Of a DNA stretch of 64,000 bases, positions 32,601 to 43,084 are shown piece by piece. The position numbers were made by a program, and so were the translations under genes. Within the stretch, counting starts at the first letter, position 1. Each line of letters starts with the position of its first letter. Under the pieces are notes generated by a model. That model was not told the origin of the DNA. It saw only the letters and a program-made list of their open reading frames with translations, and made no database searches. Source of the stretch: Neofusicoccum parvum (Eukaryota > Ascomycota > Dothideomycetes > Botryosphaeriales > Botryosphaeriaceae); contig CP087211.1 of assembly GCA_020912385.1 (NCBI GenBank), positions 1,054,001 through 1,118,000 on the forward strand, given 5' to 3'.

Positions 32601-33051
32601 CCCCACCATCGCGTTTGCCACCGGATCAGGCATCGCGCCGGTGAGAAGCCTGCTGCAGTCCCGCATCTTCGAGGCAGAACAAGCTCAGCACCAGACGGGC
32701 GCCGCACAACCACGCCACTGCCCGGTCAGCCTGTTCATTGGCTTCAAAAACTACGACGTGAACGTTGCTGCAGGCACCCTGGACCGAGCATCGGAGCTGG
32801 GTCTGCTGGACATGCTGTTTTTGACGCCGAGCAATCGGAACAGAATGCGCGCTCAGGACAAGATGTTCGCGGATGGCGTTCGGCATCGAATCGTGTCGAA
32901 GATCAAGGACGACAACGCTAACGTCTTCGTCTGTGCTTCGGCTGAAGCCGCTAGGGATTTTGCTCAAAACCTGTCCGCTATTTTGGGAAGAGACGTCAAG
33001 GATGCGCTCGCAGAGAGGTACATCGAAGAGGTCTTTGACCCAACTGGATGA
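29628..33051 (+). CDS. Nitric-oxide-synthase-like flavohaemoprotein (oxygenase + FMN + FAD/NAD(P))
   Basis: About 1056 aa in six exons: 29628-30193, 30242-30342, 30393-30469, 30518-30830, 30885-31033 and 31087-33051; all joins are in frame. Residues about 60-500 match the NOS oxygenase domain: GCTANFC (residues 66-71) equals the C-x4-C dimer zinc site; AWKHSKKCIMRSEW carries the haem Cys (about 179) and the stacking Trp; WNHQLLSFAGYRNEDGS, IRHPHYGLQF and GWFMDAEIGVRDL follow, the last with the arginine-binding Glu (about 359); YWLAPPQGSIVPLWH is the pterin region. Flavodoxin starts near 527 (VHYCSSGTTAQKLA), the FAD site RPRTFSAAS is near 844 and the NAD(P) loop GSGIAPVRSLL near 915. The expected product is NO from L-arginine. 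The haem signature has Met instead of the usual Gly (KCIMR), and no clear calmodulin helix is visible in the linker. A true NOS by architecture; activity unproven. Confidence 0.9.
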
Positions 33052-34570
33052 TGGGATTGCCGGGGTCTCTGGACATTTGCAGCAATCGTGCATTCTCTTG
33101 CAAAGGTAACGGTGCATTCGAGGACTGGAGTTTGCGTGGAACTTTTGCACAGCGGGCGTTTTGGTCTTTGCTCAAGCATCGGACGCCATTTTTACTCAAA
33201 CGGCGGCACTGAAAATTCAGAAGCTCTAGGTCTCAGCTCACGCTTTCCGAGAGCAGGCGAAGCCTAAAGGGATTTTGCTCTGGCCAGGAATGGCAGGATC
33301 GTGATCTACTTCGATCACAGCTCCGCAGGTGCTGAGCCGGCTGAGGCACCTTGCTTTGTAGTCGTAATGTGAAATTATTGTATCAGCTCGTCACAAAACA
33401 ACCCAAATGCACCAGGTGCTCCTGGGCTCCTGCGGATCTGTGTCACGGCAGATCGAAGTGTGGTATATTGTGGCTGATGGTGCCCCAGTCGGCGGAGGCC
33501 AGACCACCAATTGCCGGAAATCTGGTTACTACGGCAGGTTGTTGATCCTACAGTATATCCGCAGCCTTCTATTGGCTATGCGGTATCCTGTTCTGTCCTA
33601 TTGCGGGGCTTTCGAGGCCATGCACGGGCGAAGACGGCTGCACTGAGCTTGATTCCGAACTCTGAATCTGCGATGGCAGATCGTCGGAAATGACGCCGCA
33701 GCGCCTCGATCGTACGTGGGAGGGATGTGATATCATGGACATCGTATTCCACGGTCGACGTACCACAGACACCGGAAGGCCGGGCACCTCCAACAACTGC
33801 GTCACTCGCGTTGTCGGTTTCCCGCCTGCGTGGCGGAAACAACCTAGCGCTGCGCTAGTCCATCGCATGATGATACAGAGAAGCCCAGGGCCCAATGTGG
33901 GGATACTCGACTGACCGCCGGAGCGGATGCTTTGAGGAGTTAAGCTCGCCCAGCTTTTCCGCAAAGGGCAAGTCCTGGACGGCAGCCCAGAGAAACAGCT
34001 GATGAATTCCCCGATCTGTCGGAATATACTTTTGTTCTTCTTAAGAGCAGCCTCACCATCTATTCCGGGCATGTGTCGCCTCCGGCCCCGTGTTGAGTGA
34101 TACTTGGTTCTGCCATCGAGAGGGCAAGGTCCCTTGTGCGGCGCTTGCCAAGCACTGCAGTCCATGCGCCTCCATATAAACTTTAGCCTAAGCAGGGCCC
34201 CGATATCCCTGCGGTTCCCTGGGGCCCAGCCTCAGGGTTCTGCCACAGATAGGCGGAAAAGGTCTGAAACGGTAGCTCACGTCGGGTTCTAGTCCAGGCC
34301 CAGCCGCTCTGAAAGTCTATGTCGGTTGATAATGATGCCCATGTCGGAGGGAATTGCTTGCTACTGGCTTGATCTGCGGGTGCTGCCGCGAACCAATATC
34401 AGGCAAGGTTGTTGCCATGCTCTTGGCGTGACGTCTGTTCACCGGCTGAGTCCACCGTCTTCTCCACAGTCCTCTCTCCGCGCCCCCGCTTAACGCCACG
34501 AAAGCGTTTGATTCAACTAGTCTTCCGCCTCCCGCGCCATTATTGCAATTCCAAGTGCAACGTCGGCAAA
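33052..34570. other. Intergenic, no gene recognised
   Basis: About 1.5 kb between the NOS-like gene and the MFS transporter. Frames of 70-200 aa on both strands show no known motif. Presumed 3' UTR of the former and promoter of the latter. Confidence 0.5.
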
Positions 34571-36406
34571 ATGGAAAGCAACGTGTCACGGGACCTTTCG
34601 AACAACAGCTCTCATGTCGTGGATATCGAACTTGCCGAGTCTAAGGTCGGCAAGGAGATTCTTGAGAGTCCGGGAAGTCCTCGAAGCTCGACCGATGAGT
34701 CCAGCCCTCCGCCAAGGGACGTTCATGGAGTGAAGTGGGCATTGGTTGTTATCTCCTTGATTTCGGTCACATTCCTCTGGGTACGCAAAAGACCCCCCGA
34801 GCATGGTGATCAGAAGCACTGACTAGCAAAGGGCTTGGATGGCACGATTGTCGCGGACATTCAGGCGACGTTTGTCCGCGAATTTAACTCCATCGAAAAA
34901 CTTCCGTGGAACAGCGTGGCATTCTTCCTCGGTGCAGGGGCTACTGTGCTTTCCTGGTACCTGAGCACTTCCAGCACAGACTCACCTCGCTTTACTAACG
35001 CGAAAACAGGGGCCAAGTCTACGGGCAGTTCAACGCCAAGTACGTGTTTATCACTTGCATTGTCATTTTCGAGGCTGGCTCTGCGCTTTGCGGAGGAGCC
35101 CCGAACATCGATGCCCTCATCGCTGGACGCGCCATTTGCGGCGTTGGTGGCAGTGGCATGTACGCAGGCGTTCTCACCATCCTTTCTCTGACCACGACGG
35201 AAAAAGAGAGGGCATTCTATGTGGCCGTTCCAGGCCTGACTTGGGGCGCGGGAACCGTTCTCGGACCGGTCATTGGCGGCGCTTTCGCTATCAGTGATGT
35301 CGGCTGGCGCTTCGGATTCTACATCAACCTCTTCATCGGGGCTCTCTTTGCACCTGTCTACCTGTTTCTTGTTCCGTCGAAAGACCCTCGTCCAGGAGAT
35401 GCCTTTCTTCACCGTGTGAAAGACATCGACTTCCTCGGCCTCACCCTGTTGGCCGGCTCAACAACGGCTTTCATCATGGCTCTTTGCTTTGGTGGTCTGA
35501 CGTATGCTTGGGACTCTGGTCGCATCATCGCGCTCTTCGTCGTGACTGGCGTCACGTTTGCCCTCTTCATTGGCCAACAGCTCTCCGGGTTCGGAATCCG
35601 GCAGAAGGTCTTCCCCTTCGCTCTGATGAAGAACATCAACGTCGTCATCATTTTCCTCAATGAGACCTGTTCTGCCACGGCCTGCTTCCTTCCATGCTAC
35701 TTCATTCCTCTTTAGTGAGTTTAACGATCCTGCTACCTCCCTCAAAGCTGACTTGCGTCAAAGCTTTCAGTATGTGCTCGATGAATCACCCCTGATGGCT
35801 GGCGTCCACCTGCTCCCGTTCATCTGCTTTATGATCGGAACAGTCATATTCAGCGGGTCGTTGGTTAGTTCCAACGGCAAGTGGCTGCCCTGGTTCTTCT
35901 ACGGCGGTGCGATGGTACTCATCGGAGGAGCGACCATGTTCACCGTCGATGAGAATACTTCAAGCGCCAAGATATACGGGTACAGTATTATCCTCGGTAC
36001 AGGAACCGGAGCTTATATCCAGATGCCGTTCAACGCTGCTCAGGAGTTTGTCGATCCGTCCATGATCCCGGCCGCTGTTGGCCTCATCACTTTGGCACAG
36101 CTCGCAGCGCCTGCGGTCACGCTGAGCATCGCGAACACGGCCTTTTTGAACCGAGCGAAAGTTTCTTTGGGAACAATCCTGCCACCCGACGCCCCAACTC
36201 TGAACATTGTGTCCGGAGTAGGAAGGGATTATCTCAACACCCTTGATAGGGATGTCAGGAACGATGTCATCCATGCTATCGTCCACAGCCTCGCCAAGAG
36301 CTACATTCTCATCATAACATCTGGCGCGTTGACTTTGTTGCTCTCTGGGCTTTTGCTCGTAACAGGAAGGCATCATTTCGGAAGGAAAGCTCAGTCGAAA
36401 GCCTAG
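34571..36406 (+). CDS. MFS drug/metabolite transporter (14-TM DHA family)
   Basis: About 560 aa, exons 34571-34780, 34832-34956, 35010-35714 and 35764-36406. The protein has an acidic Ser-rich cytosolic start, then membrane segments beginning WALVVISLISVTFLW and GLDGTIVADIQATF (the D-x-T-I-V-A-D-I motif of the DHA2/TRI12-type exporters). AGRAICGVGGSGMYAGVL, PVIGGAFAISDVGWRFGFYINLFIG (motif C and the WR-W-FYIN loop) and a second half of about six further helices complete the fold. It probably exports small toxic or secondary compounds by proton antiport at the plasma membrane. The last exon needs an AAAG acceptor to keep IPLYFQYVLDESP in frame. Neighbour of the NOS-like gene; no evidence of shared function. 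Confidence 0.9.
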
Positions 36407-36902
36407 ATCATAGTATCTTCCCCTCAGCATCAGCCTCTCGTTCGAGTTCCCGCCGTTCCGCCTTCATAATCACACACTAACTAAATCCATATGTACACTA
36501 GTCTAATGGCTTTTGGTAACTTTGGCATACTCAAGCAATGGCGGAAACCTTTTCTTTCAGCGTCTGTCCCTGCACGACGCAGTTACCCAGCGATGTTTAC
36601 CTTGTTCCCACCTTTCCTTTCCGTCCTTCACTGCTATAGCTTGTCTTATACGGGTTGACTATCACACACAAAAACGTGCTCTGAATTTCAATGATCATGA
36701 TATTTTTCTCAAAATTTCTTCGTATCTCGACACAGTGGTTGCTAATTTCGACTTTTCTCCACATGCAGCCCTGCGGCTACGCCCTCCAAATAAGCTTTCT
36801 GTCATACCAGACGTGCGGGTCAAAAAAGCATGCTGAAACAGACGGCTGGAGCGAAGATCAATTAGCCTTTCAGCAGGACCGCTTCATCTAAAGGTACATG
36901 GC

Positions 36903-36986
36903 TGCGGGGAATTGAAGCATTCGTCCCGGATGGCTTCAACGTCAATGCTTACTTTTGCTTCCGGATGTATGATTTAACTCCCCGCA
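36903..36986. mobile_element. MITE-like inverted-repeat element, copy 2
   Basis: An 84-bp imperfect palindrome: left arm TGCGGGGAATTGAAGCATTC, right arm on the minus strand TGCGGGGAGTTAAATCATAC, both followed by an ATCCGG/TCCCGG block. Shares the TTGAAGCATTCGTC core with the element at 12978-13101. Non-coding. It sits 255 bp from a tRNA gene. Confidence 0.5.
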
Positions 36987-37240
36987 CAACAGCACTTGCC
37001 AGAATTGCTCAGAGGGCGAGAAATACACGTGCTTTATTGCTCTCTAGAAGATTCGCCTTCGAGCATACGTAGATACTACTACTAGAGACAATACTGCGGC
37101 GCAAAAGCAACAATGCTACCACCCACAGACCTATCGTTGCTTTCCTAAAGATTCTTGCGCCTCTTAATGGATTTCGTATATGCAAAAGGAGACGCTGTTC
37201 ACCATTCAGATGAGTGAAAACACGAATGAAAAAAAGATGA

Positions 37241-37339
37241 TGATGAGGACGAGACTCGAACTCGCGCGGGTTGCCCCACCAGGAATTGCTGTTAAGATAC
37301 ACCTTAACCTGGCGCCATAACCAACTCGGCCACCTCACC
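37241..37339 (-). tRNA. tRNA-Leu (anticodon AAG) with intron
   Basis: Read on the minus strand the gene starts GGTGAGGTGGCCGAG and ends CCTCATC plus discriminator A; the 7-bp acceptor stem pairs with one G-U. A D-arm, a long variable arm typical of Leu and a GTTCGAGTC T-arm are present. The anticodon stem CCAGG/CCTGG encloses TTAAGG, then about 17 nt, then T. Position 34-36 is AAG, 37 is G. The intron after position 37 contains CTTAA, able to pair with the anticodon, as usual for fungal tRNA introns. Confidence 0.92.
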
Positions 37340-37718
37340 TAGGGCTGGCAGATCTGTAGACCTGCGCGCGACTTGATGGAGTGCCAGATGGGAAAGATGT
37401 TTTATATACTTAATTTAAACTCCGGCAAAATTGGCTGCAAAAAAACCTTCAAGTTGATAGAATCTGTATCTCCAGGAATTTCGGCCACTATACCAAGTTC
37501 CTCGACTGCAAAAGCATGGTTGTGGCCGGTGTGACATCGGCAAATCTTCTGAGGCGCCACAGCCGAGGACCGAGAGAGATCCGCCGCGTCTTCCACCTTC
37601 CAACACAACATCAGACCATCCAACGGTGTCAAGGCATCATCACTCCATTCGAGCGCCCTCGGACCGTGCGGTGTAGGCGCCATAGCACCCGGCGTCTTTC
37701 TGATCCGAACAGCCAAAC

Positions 37719-39695
37719 ATGGTCATCCGAGCAGCTGTGCGCCCGGCTCTTGGCCGTCGGTCCGTCTTTCACTCTTCGGTGCTGCCAAGAATCACATACG
37801 GCACTGCCCGAGCAAATTCGACAGCGGATCCCTTTGGGCTCTCGATGGTATTGCTCTATGTTTTGCCCATGCATACTTGTATAGTACTTCTAAACGGTGC
37901 ATAGGAACTCGATGACTCCGAAGCAAAGCCGCTCCCAGCTAAGCCGAGGGCACCAAATTATGTAAGTAAAAGAATGCCACGCTCCAAACACTCAGCTTGC
38001 TGAATTCTGCAGCGCGTGAATATTCGGCCGCCCACAAAGTTTCGCCGTCCTCAAGTGACGTGGGCTGCTATATTCGTAGAAGAAGAAAATGGTCCGGATC
38101 GCAGGCAGATGAAGCCGATGTAAGATGAGCACCACCCGCCGAGATAAAGGCCATAGACTAATCCGAAAGACAGTCCGGCGGTTTGGTTGAGGTACGTGCC
38201 TTTTGTAGTGTTTTCCGCCGTGCATTGTCTCACCAGAGGCCTAGAGATCATTGCCGCTGCCCCGAGTGTGTCCATCCCGAGACCAATCAGCGTTTAGTAG
38301 ACTCGTTTGAGGTTTGTCACAATCCACCAAGAACACGGGTAAGTAGGCTGATTGCGGTCCAGATTCCACCGGATATCCGCATCGAGGATTGCTCGGAGGA
38401 CGGGGGTGAAGTCCAAGTACTCTGTAAGAACGGCCGGCCACATTCCTTAGACAGGGTTGAACTGACAGCAACAGTCAGCGATGGCCACCGGGGAACTTTC
38501 AGCATAGACTCCCTCGCCAAGCAAGTGTACTTCTTGAACAAAACTGTGCTTCACGAAGGCGAATTTAAGTGCGTCGAAACGCTCGCTTTGTCTTCTCAGA
38601 CTAACAGCTTCAAGGCCGACGCTTTGGGACAGCTCCATCAAGGACGATCCGCCAGCCATTGATTACGACGCTGTCATGAGCTCAGAGGCGGGTGTCGGAG
38701 AATGGACTGCGCTCATCGTATGTGCATTCAAGGCCGACATGGCTGCTCTGGTGACTGACGCGCGCACAGCGGAAGTACGGCTTCGCCTACGTCGACGGCT
38801 GCCCTGCCACGCCAGAAGCAACGCAAAAGCTGCTGGAGCGGATCGCATTTATCCGCCACACTCACTATGGTGAGCATGTCAACCAACTCTGCACTGCGGC
38901 AGCTAAAGATCAATAGGCGGCTTCTGGGATTTCACGTCAGACCTGGCGTCAAAGGACACGGCATACACGTCGATAGCGCTGGAGGCGCACACCGACAATA
39001 CATACTTCTCCGACCCTGCAGGGCTACAGATGTTCCACCTCCTCTCTCACACCGATGGCGAAGGAGGAGCCTCGCTACTCGTGGATGGCTTCAAAGTAGC
39101 CATGGAGCTCAAGAAAAAAGATCCCGGGGCATACAACACGTTGGCGTCTGTCTCCATCCACAGCCATGCCAGCGGCAACGACGGGATTAAAATCATGCCG
39201 TGGAAGGGGGATCCTGTGTTGAACCACGTCGGGAACCGGTTGGCCCAGATACGGTGGAACAACTCGGACCGAGCGTCGATTCTCACGCCAATCAGGGACG
39301 CAGGAGCGTGGTACGTGGCGGCCAGGTGAGTAGGCTATACCAGCAGTGCGGGAAGAGGGACAGACTGTTGACTGGCAGGGACAGGGCATGGTCACAGCTG
39401 GTGAAGTCGGCTGAGAACGAATACTGGGAACAGCTCAAACCTGGACGGCCGTTGAGTAAGGAACCGTCGGTGCTGTTTTCTCGCGGCATGCTAACGTCGG
39501 CCTGCAGTATTCGACAACTGGCGCGTTCTCCATGGAAGATCGGCCTTCACGGGAAAGCGCAGGCTCTGCGGTGGCTACGGTGAGTTGCCCCAGGATCGAC
39601 CGCACACGGGGCGCTAACACAACGCAGTCAACCACGACGACTACATGTCCCGCTACAGGACCCTCAATCTTCCAGACGGGGGCAACCTCTTCTGA
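37719..39695 (+). CDS. Trimethyllysine dioxygenase (carnitine biosynthesis), many introns; 5' exons uncertain
   Basis: Fe(II)/2-oxoglutarate dioxygenase that hydroxylates trimethyllysine, the first step to carnitine. The gene looks fragmented until spliced. Clear segments: WLRDHCRCPECVHPETNQR (N-terminal zinc domain, join near 38192/38250), IPPDIRIEDC, SDGHRGTFSIDSL, TLWDSSIKDDPPAIDY, RKYGFAYVDGCPATPEA, GGFWDFTSDLASKDTAYTS, the metal-binding HTD of EAHTDNTYF, LLSHTDGEGGASLLVDGF, QIRWNNSDRA, EYWEQLKPGRPL, FDNWRVLHGRSAF (distal metal His) and VNHDDYMSRYRTLN before TGA at 39693. A proposed first exon at 37719 begins MVIRAAVRPALGRRS, a good mitochondrial presequence as known for this enzyme; linking exons between about 37860 and 38155 and near 38520-38610 could not be fixed. 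The coding sequence seems intact. Confidence 0.82.
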
Positions 39696-40097
39696 TCCGC
39701 CGTATGGGTGCCACAAGCACGCGGACGGGTGCATTTGGCGTGGCGCAGATGCACCTTGGACGCGCCTCCTCCGGGCAAATAGCAGTGTAGATCTTAATCT
39801 AGAAACAAAACAGACTTGCAAAGAGTGCATCGAACCACGCGTGCAGAACAGGTGCAGGCGGGCTGGAGCTCCGCCGGCCGATGACATAATCAGCGCCAAG
39901 GCCGGGCGGGAGCTCCACGGGCAATCGTCAGCAGCTCTACCTCGCCAGCACCAACACCCATCACCGCAACCACCCAGCGTCCTCACCCGCCCGCCAGCCC
40001 CGTCTCCCCGCGCGGACCCTTCATCCGCTGCCTCCTCCCCGCCCTCCACCGCAGCTCCCCCCGCACACGCCCCGCCGCCGCACAGCTCGCCGCCACC
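39696..40097. promoter_or_regulatory. RPT5 upstream region
   Basis: About 400 bp between trimethyllysine dioxygenase and RPT5, on the same strand. The last 120 bp are a C-rich, CCGCC/CACC-rich 5' leader typical of filamentous fungal housekeeping genes. Confidence 0.5.
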
Positions 40098-41597
40098 ATG
40101 TCGACGCTAGAGGACCTCGACGACATTGAGCGCTCCGGCAAGGACGACAGGAAGGATGACGGCGACAAGGACCAGGACGGCAAGAAGCTCAACCAGCCCG
40201 GCGACGCCGAGATGAAGGACGCCGAGGCCGACAAGGACGACGACGTGCTGGACGCCGACATCCTCAACTCGAGCACCCGCGACATCATCGCCCGCCGCCG
40301 CCTGCTGGAGAACGACATGCGCATCATGAAGAGCGAGTTCCAGCGGTTAACCCACGAGAAGGCCACCATGCACGAGAAGATCAAGGACAACATGGACAAG
40401 ATCGAGAACAACAGGTGCGCCCACCCTGCCCCCGGCCGTGGGCCTCACGCCGCTAACAGCGCGACCGCAGGCAATTACCCTACCTCGTCGGCAACGTCGT
40501 CGAGATCCTCGACCTGGACGTGACGGCCGAGGCCGCCGAAGAGGGCGCCAACATCGACCTGGACGCCACCCGCGTCGGCAAGTCCGCCGTCATCAAGACC
40601 TCAACACGCCAGACCATCTTCCTGCCGCTCATCGGCCTCGTCGACCACGAGAAGCTGAAGCCCGGCGACCTGATCGGTGTGAACAAGGACTCATATCTCG
40701 TCTTGGACACGCTGCCCGCCGAGTATGACAGCAGAGTCAAGGCCATGGAGGTCGATGAGAAGCCCACCGAGAAGTACACGGATGTCGGAGGTCTGGACAA
40801 GCAGATCGAGGAGCTGGTCGAGGCTGTCGTCTGGCCTATGAAGGAGGCGGAGCGCTTCAAGAAGATCGGCATCAAGGCACCAAAGGGTACGTGTCTTCGC
40901 TGGCTCGAAGAGGGCTGCCATCGCTAACACCGTCGTGACAGGCGCGCTGATGTACGGACCGCCCGGTACCGGCAAGACGCTACTTGCCCGTGCGTGTGCC
41001 GCTCAGACCGACGCAACCTTCCTCAAGCTCGCCGGCCCGCAGCTCGTGCAGATGTTCATCGGTGACGGTGCCAAGCTGGTGCGCGACTGCTTCGCCCTGG
41101 CCAAGGAGAAGGCGCCGTCCATCATCTTCATTGACGAGCTCGACGCCGTCGGCACCAAGCGTTTCGACTCGGAGAAGTCGGGTGACAGAGAAGTGCAGAG
41201 AACCATGTTGGAGCTGCTCAACCAGCTTGACGGCTTCGCGTCCGACGACCGCGTCAAGGTGCTCGCTGCCACCAACCGTGTCGACGTGCTGGATCCCGCC
41301 CTGCTGCGTTCCGGCCGTCTGGACCGCAAGATCGAATTCCCCCTGCCGAACGAGGAGGCTCGCGCACAGATTATGCGCATCCACAGCCGGAAGATGACGG
41401 TCGACGACAAGGTCAACTGGGCCGAACTGGCCCGCAGCACCGACGAGTTCGGCGGCGCCCAGCTCAAGGCCGTCTGCGTCGAGGCCGGCATGATTGCGCT
41501 GCGCTCGGGCCAGAACAAGATCAGCCACGAGCACTACGTCGACGCCATTCTCGAGGTGCAGGCCAAGAAGAAGGAGACGATCAACATGTTCAGCTAA
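40098..41597 (+). CDS. RPT5: 26S proteasome regulatory ATPase subunit Rpt5
   Basis: About 462 aa; exons 40098-40414, 40471-40886 and 40942-41597. It is one of six AAA+ ATPases of the proteasome base that unfold substrates and open the 20S gate. Layout: acidic start [12 protein letters not shown] typical of fungal Rpt5, coiled coil (about 65-105), OB domain (about 107-170), then the AAA module with Walker A GPPGTGKT, pore loop region [12 protein letters not shown], Walker [12 protein letters not shown], sensor [23 protein letters not shown]. The intron in the Walker region joins [13 protein letters not shown]. The protein ends INMFS, so the C-terminal gate-opening HbYX motif (usually ending in Tyr then one residue) would have Phe in the Tyr place. 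Confidence 0.96.
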
Positions 41598-42069
41598 GGG
41601 CGCTGCCTCGCCACGGGAATGGGTTTGGGGTTATGGAGCAGGCAAGCATTTGCATATGCTGTATTCTGGCAGGCAATAATAGACGAATGATCAGGCCCCT
41701 GTGGCCATGAAATACATGTGCTGTGAGTGACCATGTTCTTGTGGCCTTCTTTACCGACGTTCGTGAATTGCGTTACAAGCCACAACGTCCTGCCGGCTCC
41801 ACTGCGGCTGCTCATCAGGAGACACCCATGAATTCACACAGACTGAAGATCAGGCCGGCTTCATGTCGACCGCAAAGTTTAGAGAAGCTATGGAGAAGCG
41901 CCTCCACAGATCGAGCCACCCAGGTGCACACTATGTACATGACTACATACAACGCAGCCCACCCCGCCACCCAGCCACAGCCGTCCAGATCCCCGCATGC
42001 CCGACCACCAGCCCAGCAAGCCGATCGGCCCGGCCGCCAAGGGGTTATTGCGGCGGCACTGGGTGCGAC

Positions 42070-42324
42070 CTAAGGATCACCTGGAAAGCACGCGTTCCGG
42101 CTGCTGCGGTCGTCGGCGGGCGGCGGCGGAGGAGGAGGAGGAGGAGGAGGTGGTGGTGGAGGTGGAGGTGGAGGAGGAGGCCCGTGGGCGGTGATCACGT
42201 AGACGGGGACGTCGGTGGGGATGTGCGGGTGAAGCGGGCAGCCGCGGCACGCGTAGGGCATGCCGGGGTGAGGGGGGTGGGCTCCTGGGGATGGCGGAGC
42301 TGGTGGGGTGGGGGTTTGGGGCAT
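42070..42324 (-). CDS. Possible small proline-rich protein (weak)
   Basis: An 84-codon frame starting MPQTPTPPAPPSPG. It contains CRGCPLHPHIPTDVPVYVITAHG, which does not look random, then a run of about 21 prolines encoded by the triplet tract, then ADDRSSRNACFPGDP. No known domain. The frame may exist only because the GGA/GGT repeat is stop-free on this strand, so treat it as a candidate. Confidence 0.25.
   Translation of the reverse strand: MPQTPTPPAPPSPGAHPPHPGMPYACRGCPLHPHIPTDVPVYVITAHGPPPPPPPPPPPPPPPPPPPPPADDRSSRNACFPGDP
42118..42180. repeat. GGA/GGT triplet tract
   Basis: About 63 bp of near-perfect GGN triplets (GGA with blocks of GGT). Purine-rich on the plus strand. Encodes polyproline on the minus strand or polyglutamate on the plus strand if translated. 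Confidence 0.95.
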
Positions 42325-43084
42325 TTTTCTTTTCGCTTTGCTTCTCGTGAGGTTGCCTGGTTTTTGGAGGGCGGGGTGTGTTGGAAGAGTGGATCGTGGA
42401 TGGTCGAGAGCACACGGGGAGATTGCTATATATGTAGAGTTGCTCAAGCGAGTGTGATGATTGTCATGGGGCGTTGCTTTGTTATTCGTATCATGTGCAC
42501 GCGGGCACCTCATGACATCGATGAATCTTCTGGGCTATCTGGGCTTCCTGTCACTCTTTGTCAAGGGCCGTCATCAATCACAGTGTATTGAGAAGCATGA
42601 CAGTCTACTTGTATGGCAGCTCGCCTGTCCATTTGAACCATTGGGCAAGCCTCATGGACATAACAAGCCTGGCACCATCTCAGCCGTCTATGAACTATCT
42701 CTACTGGCCTCTGCTTTTCAACCGGCCCGCACGGAATCAATTGGGTGGGCACGGCTGCGGGCCATACGGGACCGGCGGATCTTCTGTCTGCTTTATATGG
42801 ATCACAATGGGATCTGTATGAACGTTCTCAAAGCTATTGTCAATTTAGTATTGGCATGAATGCTCTCTAAAAAAAGCTACAAGCTGCAAACGAAAGAGTA
42901 GAAGTGACTATCTACCTCCAATGCAATGCCATGTGAACCAATAAGAAGGGCGACACAAGCGGAAAGTCCAAGAACAAACAAACCAATTCATCCACCGAAA
43001 GCCGACGCGCGCATGAAATCAAAAAGGCCTCTGGGATATCAAACCGCCATCCTACCACCCGCGCACCCAATCCGCCTCTCCCCC

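Larger units (their letters stand above)
36407..37718. other. Intergenic with MITE-like element and tRNA
   Basis: About 1.3 kb, AT-rich at 36480-36860. Holds the second palindromic element (36903-36986) and tRNA-Leu (37241-37339). A 104-codon frame on the minus strand at 37402-37716 has no recognisable motif and is not called. Confidence 0.5.
41598..43084. other. Intergenic RPT5/BTA1
   Basis: About 1.5 kb between convergent genes; includes a GGA/GGT triplet tract (42118-42180) and a weak small frame on the minus strand. Otherwise nothing recognised. Confidence 0.5.

Noticed and set aside
34832..34840. CTAG at 34822-34825 as the acceptor for MFS exon 2
   Set aside because: It would shift the frame; the AG at 34830-34831 keeps GLDGTIVADIQ in frame with exon 1.
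37719..39695. Trimethyllysine dioxygenase as a pseudogene
   Set aside because: The frame looks broken in raw translation, but each break coincides with good GT-AG signals and every family motif is recovered in order after splicing.
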